Source of the DNA: Nonomuraea gerenzanensis | GTDB lineage: Bacteria > Actinomycetota > Actinomycetes > Streptosporangiales > Streptosporangiaceae | Reading direction: 5' to 3' | DNA: 64,000 nt | Assembly: GCF_020215645.1 (NCBI RefSeq) | Contig: NZ_CP084058.1 | Span: 7,316,001-7,380,000 of the forward strand | In this document: piece after piece, positions 40,279 through 48,091 of the stretch | Numbering within the stretch: the stretch's first letter is position 1 | Layout: every line of letters starts with the position of its first letter | Notes under the pieces: model-generated | Database searches by the model: none | What the model was told of the DNA's origin: nothing | Seen by the model: the letters and a program-made list of their open reading frames with translations, nothing else | Program-made: the position numbers and the translations under genes

Positions 40279-41727
40279 ATGAACACCATCCACGAAGCCG
40301 GTTGCTTAGTAGCCGGGCAGTGGCTGACCGAAGGCCCGCAGGCCGACCGCATCGGCCCCTACCTCCGCGAGCCCGTCAGCCGGGCCCGCACCGCACGACC
40401 CGAGGACCTCACCGCCGCCCTGGCCTACGCCCGGCGCTCCGCCAGGCGGATCGCCCGGCTGGCGCCCGCCACCCGGGCCGGCATCCTGGAGCGGGCCGCC
40501 GCCGCGGTCACCGCGCAGGGCGAGCGGCTGGCCCGCCTGCTGGCGCTGGAGCTGGGCAAACCGCTCAAGGACGGGCGCGGCGAGGTGCTGCGCGTCGCCG
40601 ACACCCTGTCCGTGGCCGCCGCCGAGGCGCGCATGATCGGCGGCGAGGTGCTGCCGGTGGCCGGCTGGGGGCGCGGGGTCGGCAACACCGCGATCACCCA
40701 GCGGGCCCCGGCCGGCCCGGTGCTGGCGATCACGCCGTTCAACGCCCCGGCGAACCTCCTGGCCCACAAGCTCGCCGCCTCCTTCGCGGCGGGCAACACC
40801 ACGATCGTCAAGCCGCCGCCGCAGGCGCCCGCGGTCTCCACCGCGCTGGTGGAGCTGCTGCTGGAGGCAGGGATTCCGGTGGAGGCGGTGCAGGTGCTGC
40901 ACGGCGGCGGCGACGTGGGCGCGGCGTTGTGCGCGGCGCCGGAGATCGCCGTCGTCAGTTTCACCGGCGGAGTGGCGGCCGGTCACGCCGTCGCCCGCGC
41001 CGCCGGCCCGAAGCGGGTGATGCTGGAGCTCGGCGGCAACGCCGCCACCATCGTCTGCGAGGACGCCGACGTCGCCGCGGCGGCGCTGGCGTGCGCCCGC
41101 ACCGGCTACAGCAACTCCGGGCAGAGCTGCATCTCCGTGCAGCGGGTCTACGTGCACCGCAGCCGCTTCGAGGAGTTCGCCGAGGAGCTGACCGCGCAGG
41201 TGAAGGGCCTGGCCGTGGGCGACCCGCTCGACTCCGGCACCGACGTGGGCTCCATGGTGGACGACGACGCGGCCGAGCGGGTGGTCCGCTGGACGGCCGA
41301 GGCCGCCGCCCAGGGCGCCCGGGTGACCACCGGCGGCACCCGCGACGGCTCGGTGATGGCGCCGACCGTGGTCGTCGCGCCGCCCGCCGAGGCGAAGGTG
41401 GTGCGCGAGGAGGTGTTCGGCGCGCTGGTGGCCGTGCTGCCCTACGACGGCTTCGACGAGGTGATCGAGGAGTGCAACCGCAGCTCGTACGGGCTGCAGG
41501 CCGGGCTGTTCACCCACGACGTGCGCCGCATCGTGACCGCCTGGCGGGAGCTGGAGGTCGGCGGCCTGATCGTGAACGGCTCGTCCAACTTCCGGCTCGA
41601 CCACGTGCCGTTCGGCGGCGTGAAGGACTCCGGCATCGGCCGCGAGTCGCCGCGCTGGATGATCGAGGACTTCACCGTGACCAAGACCCTCATGCTCAAG
41701 GGCCTGACCATCTGGGGAGACGAGTGA
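40279..41727 (+). CDS. NAD(P)-dependent aldehyde dehydrogenase
   Basis: 482 residues of the ALDH superfamily. VLAITPFNAPANLLAHK is the cofactor-binding strand region, MLELGGNAATIV holds the general-base Glu, and SGQSCISVQRVYV holds the catalytic Cys (about 283). The C terminus FGGVKDSGIGRE is diagnostic. Substrate specificity (a short-chain, glycolaldehyde-like or semialdehyde substrate) cannot be read by eye. ATG 40279 has GGGAG five bases before; a GTG four codons upstream is less likely. Codon 10 is TTA (40306-40308), rare in such DNA and possibly bldA-controlled. Its stop overlaps the TPP gene start by 4 bases. Confidence 0.93.
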   Translation: MNTIHEAGCLVAGQWLTEGPQADRIGPYLREPVSRARTARPEDLTAALAYARRSARRIARLAPATRAGILERAAAAVTAQGERLARLLALELGKPLKDGRGEVLRVADTLSVAAAEARMIGGEVLPVAGWGRGVGNTAITQRAPAGPVLAITPFNAPANLLAHKLAASFAAGNTTIVKPPPQAPAVSTALVELLLEAGIPVEAVQVLHGGGDVGAALCAAPEIAVVSFTGGVAAGHAVARAAGPKRVMLELGGNAATIVCEDADVAAAALACARTGYSNSGQSCISVQRVYVHRSRFEEFAEELTAQVKGLAVGDPLDSGTDVGSMVDDDAAERVVRWTAEAAAQGARVTTGGTRDGSVMAPTVVVAPPAEAKVVREEVFGALVAVLPYDGFDEVIEECNRSSYGLQAGLFTHDVRRIVTAWRELEVGGLIVNGSSNFRLDHVPFGGVKDSGIGRESPRWMIEDFTVTKTLMLKGLTIWGDE

Positions 41728-43439
41728 CCACGACAGCCGCCCACGCCCTCGTCGAGCAGCTCGAAGCGCTCGGCGTCGAGTACGTCTTCGGCACCTGCGG
41801 CCACACCAACATCGCCGTCCTGGACGCGCTGGCCGACAGCCCCATCCGGTTCGTCATCGCCCGCCACGAGCAGGCCGCCGCGCACGCCGCCGACGGCTAC
41901 GCCCGCGCCTCGGGCAAACCGGGCGTGCTGCTCGTGCACGTGGGCCCAGGGCTGACCAACGCCGCGACCGGCGTCATGACGGCGGCGCTGGACTCGGTGC
42001 CGCTGGTGGTGATCTCCGGCGACATCCCGTCCTACTACCACGGCCGGCACCCGCACCAGGAGATCAACCTGCACGCCGACGCCGACCAGGCGAGCGTGTT
42101 CCGGCCGTTCGTCAAGCGTGCCTGGAACGTGCACCGGGCCCAGGACCTGGGCCGCTTCGTGGAGCGCGCCTTCTTCACGGCCACCTCGGGCCGTCCCGGC
42201 GCGGTGCTGGTCAACGTGCCGATGGACGTCTTCTCCCGGCCCGCCGCGCCGTACCCGCCGCTCAGCCACGCGGCCCGGCCGGGCCTGCCGGAGGACACCG
42301 CGAAGCTGATCGCCGCGAAGCTGGCAGGCGCGGAGCGGCCGCTGATCTACGTGGGCGGCGGCCTGCGCGAGGATCCGGGGCCGCTGATCCGCCTGGCGGA
42401 ACACCTCGACATCCCGATCGCGCACTCGCTCATGGCCAAGGGCACGGTGCCCGACGCGCACCCGCTGGTCATCGGCATGCCGGGCTTCTGGGGGCTGGAG
42501 CTGACCAACACCTGCGCCCGCGAGGCGGACGTGGTGCTGGCGCTGGCCACCCGGTTCGCCGAGACCGACGCCAGCTCCTGGGACCCCCGCTTCACCTGGG
42601 ACTTCTCCGGCAGCACGCTGATCCAGATCGACATCGACCCGGCCGAGATCGGCCGCAACTATCCGGCGGAGATCGGCGCCGTGGCCGACGTGCGGCTCGC
42701 GGTGGAGGCGATCGCGGACGCGGCCGGGGCGCACGCCGCGCGTGACAGGACCGAGCTGCGCAAGCAGATCATGGAGGCGCGCACGGAGCTGTTCGCGGCC
42801 AGCAGGGAGCGGGGCAGGAGCGCGGACTTCCCGCTGCGCCCCGAGCGCATCCTTGCGGACCTGCGCGACGCGCTGCCGCCGGACACGATCCTGGTCACCG
42901 ACGTGGGCTGGAACAAGAACGGCGTCGCCCAGTGCTACGAGCTGCCCGCCGAGGGCCGCTTCATCACCCCGGGAGGCGCCTCCACCATGGGGTTCGGGCC
43001 CGCCGCCGCCGTCGGCGTGCAGCTCGCCCAGCCCGGCAGGACGGTGGTCGCGCTGATCGGCGACGGCGGGATGAGCGCCCAGTTGCCCGCCGTGCCGCTC
43101 GCGGTGGAGCAGGGCGCCCCGGTGGTGTTCGTGGTGATGAACAACCGGGCCCACGGCACGATCTCCGACCTGCAGTCGGCGCACTTCGGCCGCAGCCACG
43201 GCTGCGACTTCACCGACCCCGCCGGGCAGCCGTACAGCCCGGACTTCGCCGCGCTGGCCCGGGCGTGCGGCGCCGACGGCCACACCGTCGCCGTCCCGGC
43301 CGACCTCGGCACGGCGCTGCGCGAGGCCGTCGCGAACCGGCGGCCCGCCGTGCTCGACGTGCCGATGGTCAACGAGCCGGTGCCGACGCCGGGCCACTGG
43401 AACATCAAGGACATCTACCAGGGGCTGTTCACCGACTGA
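41724..43439 (+). CDS. thiamine-diphosphate enzyme (acetolactate synthase / decarboxylase-like)
   Basis: 571 residues in the three-domain POX/AHAS layout. The N-terminal PYR domain has the catalytic Glu49 in IARHEQAAAHAADGYAR. The central domain lies at about 190-330. The C-terminal PP domain has IGDGGMSAQLP followed by VMNNRAHGT, the TPP/Mg motif (GDG...NN). It may decarboxylate a 2-oxo acid (delivering an aldehyde to the upstream dehydrogenase) or condense aldehydes. FAD and herbicide-site residues of true acetolactate synthase are not evident. Coupled by GTGA overlap with the ALDH gene, so product channelling between them is likely (inference). Confidence 0.88.
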   Translation: MTTTAAHALVEQLEALGVEYVFGTCGHTNIAVLDALADSPIRFVIARHEQAAAHAADGYARASGKPGVLLVHVGPGLTNAATGVMTAALDSVPLVVISGDIPSYYHGRHPHQEINLHADADQASVFRPFVKRAWNVHRAQDLGRFVERAFFTATSGRPGAVLVNVPMDVFSRPAAPYPPLSHAARPGLPEDTAKLIAAKLAGAERPLIYVGGGLREDPGPLIRLAEHLDIPIAHSLMAKGTVPDAHPLVIGMPGFWGLELTNTCAREADVVLALATRFAETDASSWDPRFTWDFSGSTLIQIDIDPAEIGRNYPAEIGAVADVRLAVEAIADAAGAHAARDRTELRKQIMEARTELFAASRERGRSADFPLRPERILADLRDALPPDTILVTDVGWNKNGVAQCYELPAEGRFITPGGASTMGFGPAAAVGVQLAQPGRTVVALIGDGGMSAQLPAVPLAVEQGAPVVFVVMNNRAHGTISDLQSAHFGRSHGCDFTDPAGQPYSPDFAALARACGADGHTVAVPADLGTALREAVANRRPAVLDVPMVNEPVPTPGHWNIKDIYQGLFTD

Positions 43440-43492
43440 TCCCGCCGGGAAACCGTTGCACGTTCGAGATTCCCTCAGCCTGTCCCGTCGCT

Positions 43493-43514
43493 TATAACGA
43501 ACGTACTAGTCCGT
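43493..43514 (+). promoter_or_regulatory. -10 box and second-type operator at the liv operon
   Basis: TATAAC (43493-43498) is a plausible -10. It is followed at once by ACGTACTAGTCCGT (43501-43514), an imperfect palindrome (ACG-N-ACTAGT-N-CGT) lying on the transcription start. The decamer ACGTACTAGT recurs at 55012-55021, and CTAGTCCGT (43506-43514) recurs at 55084-55092. Confidence 0.5.
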
Positions 43515-43549
43515 GAATTAACTCTCACCCACCCCCCTAGAGGTGAACC

Positions 43550-44692
43550 GTGCATTTCACGAGATTCTCCATCGCAGCCGCGGCCCTGATAGCGCTCGCC
43601 GCCTGCGCCCCGCCCGGCCAGCAGGCCGAGTCGGGCGCCACCGCCACCGGCCCCATCAAGATCGCGAACGTCAACGCGCAGAGCGGCCAGCTCAGCTCGC
43701 TCGGCCAGTGGGAGCACAAGGGCGTCAAGCTCGCCATCGAGGAGGCCAACAAGGCCGGCGGCGTCGACGGCCGCCAGATCCAGCTCGACCTGTTCGACAG
43801 CCAGGGCGACCCCACCGTCGGCACCAACGTGGCCAGGAAGATCGCCGCCGAGGGCTACATCGCGATGCTCGGCACCGCCGAGAGCGCCGTCACCCTGGCC
43901 ATGGCGCCCATCCTCAAGGACGCCAAGATCCCGAACATCACCTCCGGCCAGTCGCCCAAGCTCGCCGACCTGGGCAGCCCCTTCCTCTTCCTCAACGCGC
44001 CCACCAGCGTCACCTTCGACGAGACGCTCGCCAAGTACCTCGTGGACGACAAGGGCATGAAGAAGATCGCGCTGATCAGCAACAACGGCGCCTACGGCTC
44101 CGGCGAGCACGACGCGTTCCTCAACTCGCTCAAGACCAGGAACATCACCCCGTCCGCCGACGAGGTCGTCACCCCCGACCAGAAGGACTTCAACGCCAAC
44201 CTCGCCAAGATCCGCGAACAGGACCCCGAGGTGCTGTTCATCGGCGCCGAGGAGGTGCAGTCGGGGCTGATCGCCAAGCAGGCCCGCGAGCTGGGCATCA
44301 AGGCCGTCTTCGCCGGCGGCGCCCCGGTCGGCACCGACGTCTACGCCACCACCGCCGGCCTGAAGAACGCCGAGGGCACCATCGTCAGCTCCCCCTACCT
44401 GAGCAACGAGGCCACCCCCGAGATCAAGGCGTTCGCCGAGAAGTACAAGGCCGCCTACAACGAGGACGCCCGCATGCACGTCGCCAAGGCCTACGACGGC
44501 GCGTCCATCCTCATCGAGGCGCTCAAGCAGACCGACGGCGAGGGCGGCCAGAAGCTCGCCGACGCCATCCGCGGCGTCAAGCGCGCCGGGCTGCTCGGCA
44601 CCTACAACTACGACGCCAACGGCGTCGGCATCCACGAAACCAAGATCGGCCTGGTCAAGGACGGCAAGGTCGTGCCCGAGGCCGCGAGCTGA
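43550..44692 (+). CDS. branched-chain amino acid-type ABC transporter substrate-binding lipoprotein
   Basis: 380 residues. Signal peptide with lipobox ALAAC (Cys19). The body resembles LivJ/Peripla_BP_6 proteins (IKIANVNAQSGQLSSLGQ, GVKLAIEEANKAGGVDGR, TVGTNVARKIAAEGYIAMLGT). Such proteins bind Leu/Ile/Val but also aromatic acids, shikimate-like acids or amides in catabolic clusters. GTG 43550 has GAGGTGA upstream. First gene of a five-gene operon ending in a PQQ dehydrogenase. Ligand unknown; context favours an organic acid. Confidence 0.9.
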   Translation: MHFTRFSIAAAALIALAACAPPGQQAESGATATGPIKIANVNAQSGQLSSLGQWEHKGVKLAIEEANKAGGVDGRQIQLDLFDSQGDPTVGTNVARKIAAEGYIAMLGTAESAVTLAMAPILKDAKIPNITSGQSPKLADLGSPFLFLNAPTSVTFDETLAKYLVDDKGMKKIALISNNGAYGSGEHDAFLNSLKTRNITPSADEVVTPDQKDFNANLAKIREQDPEVLFIGAEEVQSGLIAKQARELGIKAVFAGGAPVGTDVYATTAGLKNAEGTIVSSPYLSNEATPEIKAFAEKYKAAYNEDARMHVAKAYDGASILIEALKQTDGEGGQKLADAIRGVKRAGLLGTYNYDANGVGIHETKIGLVKDGKVVPEAAS

Positions 44693-44693
44693 C

Positions 44694-45563
44694 GTGCAGG
44701 TCTTCCTTCAGACCCTGATCGGCGGGGTCACGTTCGGAGCGGTGTACGCGCTGGTGGCGATGGGCTTCTCGATCGTCTACCGCACCATGGGCCTGGTGAA
44801 CTTCGCCCACGGCAGCGTCGTCATGATCGGCGCGTACGCCGCCTCCACCTTCTACATGGCCAGCAAGCTGCCGTTCGCGGTGGCCGTCGTGGTCGCGATC
44901 GCCGTCACCGCGCTGATCGGCCTGGTCATCGAGCGGTTCCTGCGCCCGCTGGAGAACAAGGACTTCACGCTGATGCTGATCGGCACCATCGGCTTCGGCG
45001 CGGTGCTGGAGGCGGGCGCGGTCCTCATCTGGGGCGCGACCGGGCACGCCGTGCCGTCCCCGGTCGCCACGGGGCCGATCGACGTGGCCGGGATCCGCAT
45101 CCCGACCTACAGCCTGCTGGTGATCGCCGTGGCCGCCGCCGCGACGGGCCTGCTGGCCCTGTTCCTGCAGCGCACCAAGCGGGGCGCGGCCATGCAGGCG
45201 GTCGCCATGGACCACCAGGCCGCCACCGCGGTCGGCATCCACGTCGGCCGCAGCAACGCCATGGCCTTCGCCATCGGCGCCGGCCTGGCCGCCCTGGCGG
45301 GCAGCCTCATCGGGCCCATGCTGTACGTGAACCCGACCATGGGCGGCACCCTGGGCATCAAGGGCTTCGCGGCGGCCATGCTCGGCGGCTTCGGCAGCAT
45401 GCCCGGCGCGATCGTCGGCGGCCTGGCCTTCGGCCTGCTCGACTCCTTCGCCGCGGGCAACTTCCAGGAGTACTCCGAGCTGGTCACGTTCCTGGTCTTC
45501 GCCGTCATCGTGATGATCCGCCCCACCGGCATCTTCGGAGAGGCAACGGTGAACCGCGCATGA
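44694..45563 (+). CDS. livH: ABC transporter permease LivH-type
   Basis: 289 residues, eight membrane helices. It begins QTLIGGVTFGAVYALVAMGF and has VNFAHGSVVMIGAYAA and FAAAMLGGFGSMPGAIVGG, all conserved in LivH. It starts one base after the substrate-binding-protein stop and overlaps the next gene by 4 bases. Forms the membrane channel with the LivM domain. Confidence 0.93.
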   Translation: MQVFLQTLIGGVTFGAVYALVAMGFSIVYRTMGLVNFAHGSVVMIGAYAASTFYMASKLPFAVAVVVAIAVTALIGLVIERFLRPLENKDFTLMLIGTIGFGAVLEAGAVLIWGATGHAVPSPVATGPIDVAGIRIPTYSLLVIAVAAAATGLLALFLQRTKRGAAMQAVAMDHQAATAVGIHVGRSNAMAFAIGAGLAALAGSLIGPMLYVNPTMGGTLGIKGFAAAMLGGFGSMPGAIVGGLAFGLLDSFAAGNFQEYSELVTFLVFAVIVMIRPTGIFGEATVNRA

Positions 45564-47368
45564 AACGACTGGCGCTCATCGGCATCGCCGCGGTCGCGGC
45601 CTGGCTGCTGCCCTACGGCCTGGGCGGGTACGCCATCCACGTCGCCGACGTCGCGATCATCTTCGCGATCCTGGCCATCGGGCTCGGCCTGACCATGGGG
45701 GTGGCCGGGCAGATCAATCTGGCCCAGGTCGCCTTCTTCGGCGTCGGCGCGTACACGGTGGCCATCCTGACCACCGAGGCCGGGCTCGGCTTCTGGACCG
45801 CCTCCGCGCTGGCCGTGCTCACCGCCGTGGTGTTCGGCGTGCTGACCGGGATCCCGGCGCTGCGCATGCAGTCGCACTACCTGGGCATCGTCACGCTCGG
45901 GCTGGCGCTGGCCTTCACCAACTGGGTGACCAACTCCACGATCGCCGGCCGCGCCGAGGGCATCAGCGACCTCCCGGTGCCGCCGATGTTCGGCATCGAC
46001 CTGTCCAGCGGCTACCTGTTCTACTACGTCGAGCTGGTCGTGTTCGCGATCGCGCTGGCGTTCGCGCTGCTGGTGACCCGCTCGCCGCTGGGCCGGCGGC
46101 TGCGCGCGATGCGCGACGACGACCTGGCGGCCGGGGCGCTGGGCGCGGAGATCCCGCTGCTGCGGATGACCGCGTTCGTGCTGTCCGGCCTGTACGGCGG
46201 GCTGGCCGGCGTGCTGTACGCCGGGCTGATCCGCTTCGTCGCCCCCGAGTCCTTCAACATCGCCAACATGTTCCTGCTGCTCGCCATGGTGATCATCGGC
46301 GGGCGGAGCAGCATCCTGGGCTGCGTCGTCGGCGCGGTCGCGCTGTCGCTGGTCAGGGAGGCGCTGCTGGACGCCTCGGGTTACGCGCAGCTCGGCTACG
46401 GCCTGGTCGTGGTGCTGGTCGTGGTGTTCGCGCCGAAGGGCCTTGCGGGCCTGCCCGGGCAGATCCGGGCGCTGCTGCGCGGGCGGCAGGGCGGCTCGCG
46501 GGCCCAGCTCGGCGCGTTCCGGCCGTACGAGCCGGCGCCCGCCGCCACCGAGGAGGGCGTCGCGCTGGACGTGCGCGAGGTGACCAAGCGGTTCAAGGGC
46601 CTGGTGGCGCTGGACAAGGTGTCGCTCACCGTGCCCACCGGCCAGATCCGCGGCATCGTCGGGCCGAACGGCTCGGGCAAGACCACGTTGTTCAACGTGA
46701 TCAGCGGCTTCTACGACCCCACCGAGGGGACGGTGGCCCTGGGCGGGCGCGAGGTGACCGGGCTGGCGCCGTACCGGCTGTCGCTGCGCGGCGTGGCCCG
46801 CACGTTCCAGAACCTGCGCCTGTTCGAGGACCTCAGCGTGCGCGAGAACCTCCTGCTCGCGCTGGACCGCACCCGCACCACCTGGATCTGGCGCTATCCG
46901 GTCCTGCCGTGGAAGGTGCTGGGCTACGACCGGGCGCTGCATCGGAGGACCGCGGAGCTGCTCGACCGCTTCGGGCTGGCCGAGGTCGCCGACGCCGAGC
47001 CGCGCTCGCTGCCGTACGGCATCCAGCGCCGCATCGAGCTGGCCCGCGCCATGGCCATGTCCCCGGAGCTGCTGCTGCTCGACGAGCCCGCCGCCGGGCT
47101 CAACGGGGAGGAGGTGCGGCAGCTCGCCGACATCGTCCGCTCCATCAGGGACTCCGGCGTCACCGTGATCATCATCGAGCACAACATGGGGCTGGTCATG
47201 TCGCTGTGCGACCAGGTCACCGTCCTGTCCAGCGGCAGGGTGATCGCCGACGGCCCGCCGGCCGAGGTCGCCGTGCACCCGGACGTCGTCGCCGCCTATC
47301 TCGGCGACTCCATGGCCGCGCCGACCGAGGAGAGCGCCGAAGCCGCCGTCGAGGAGGCCACCCGATGA
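45560..47368 (+). CDS. fused LivM permease - LivG ATPase
   Basis: 602 residues. Residues 1-305 are a LivM permease (LTMGVAGQINLAQVAFFGVG, LGVIP-type loops, GGLAGVLYAGLIRFV). After a short linker, residues 335-590 are a LivG ATPase with Walker A GPNGSGKTT (about 370), the Liv-type variant signature LPYGIQRRIE (about 483) and Walker B LLLLDEPAAGL. Usually these are two genes; the fusion fixes a 1:1 ratio on one permease subunit and is met in some actinobacteria. No frameshift or internal stop is seen. ATGA overlaps on both sides place it firmly in the operon. Confidence 0.92.
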   Translation: MKRLALIGIAAVAAWLLPYGLGGYAIHVADVAIIFAILAIGLGLTMGVAGQINLAQVAFFGVGAYTVAILTTEAGLGFWTASALAVLTAVVFGVLTGIPALRMQSHYLGIVTLGLALAFTNWVTNSTIAGRAEGISDLPVPPMFGIDLSSGYLFYYVELVVFAIALAFALLVTRSPLGRRLRAMRDDDLAAGALGAEIPLLRMTAFVLSGLYGGLAGVLYAGLIRFVAPESFNIANMFLLLAMVIIGGRSSILGCVVGAVALSLVREALLDASGYAQLGYGLVVVLVVVFAPKGLAGLPGQIRALLRGRQGGSRAQLGAFRPYEPAPAATEEGVALDVREVTKRFKGLVALDKVSLTVPTGQIRGIVGPNGSGKTTLFNVISGFYDPTEGTVALGGREVTGLAPYRLSLRGVARTFQNLRLFEDLSVRENLLLALDRTRTTWIWRYPVLPWKVLGYDRALHRRTAELLDRFGLAEVADAEPRSLPYGIQRRIELARAMAMSPELLLLDEPAAGLNGEEVRQLADIVRSIRDSGVTVIIIEHNMGLVMSLCDQVTVLSSGRVIADGPPAEVAVHPDVVAAYLGDSMAAPTEESAEAAVEEATR

Positions 47369-48078
47369 CATCCGCTGGGAGCACACTCGCCGTCGAAGGG
47401 CTGTCGGTGCACTACGGCGGCGTGCGCGCCGCCCACGACGTCTCCTTCACCGTCGAGCCGGGCCAGTCGCTCGGCATCATCGGCGCCAACGGCGCGGGCA
47501 AGACCTCCACCCTCAAGGCCGTCATGGGCCTGGCCCCCCGCCAGGCCACCGCCATCCGCTTCGGCGAGCACGACCTGCTGCGCGCCCCCGCCCACACCCT
47601 GGTGCGGCACGGCATCGGCTACGTGCCGGAGGGCAGGCACGTCTTCCCCGGGCTCACGGTGGAGAAGAACCTGCTGCTCGGCGCGTACACCAGCAGCTGG
47701 AAGCGCACCCCGATCGACGAGGTGTACGAGCTGTTCCCGGTGCTGGGCGAGATGCGCGGCCGGCTGGCCGGCGCGCTGTCGGGCGGGCAGCAGCAGATGC
47801 TGGCCGTCGGCCGGGCGATGATGTGCCGGCCCAAGGTGATGCTGCTGGACGAGCCGTCGATGGGCCTGTCGCCCAAGCTGGTCGCCGACATCGCCGCCGC
47901 GCTGAAGAAGCTCAACGCCGCCGGCCTGGCCATCCTGCTCGTCGAGCAGAACGCCAAGCTCACCTTCGACGTCACCACCACCTGCCTGGTCATGGAGAAC
48001 GGCGAGATCGCCGCCAGCGGCACCTCGGCGGAGCTGAGCAACGACCCGCAGGTCCGGCGCATCTATCTGGGTTTGTGA
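47365..48078 (+). CDS. livF: ABC transporter ATPase LivF-type
   Basis: 237 residues with Walker A GANGAGKTS (about 40), signature LSGGQQQ (about 137), Walker B VMLLDEPSMGL and VEQNAKLTF typical of LivF. ATG 47365 overlaps the LivM-G stop by 4 bases; the frame is open further upstream inside the previous gene but without a start of matching quality. Second ATPase of the importer. Confidence 0.94.
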   Translation: MTSAGSTLAVEGLSVHYGGVRAAHDVSFTVEPGQSLGIIGANGAGKTSTLKAVMGLAPRQATAIRFGEHDLLRAPAHTLVRHGIGYVPEGRHVFPGLTVEKNLLLGAYTSSWKRTPIDEVYELFPVLGEMRGRLAGALSGGQQQMLAVGRAMMCRPKVMLLDEPSMGLSPKLVADIAAALKKLNAAGLAILLVEQNAKLTFDVTTTCLVMENGEIAASGTSAELSNDPQVRRIYLGL

Positions 48079-48091
48079 GGAGAGGATGGTC

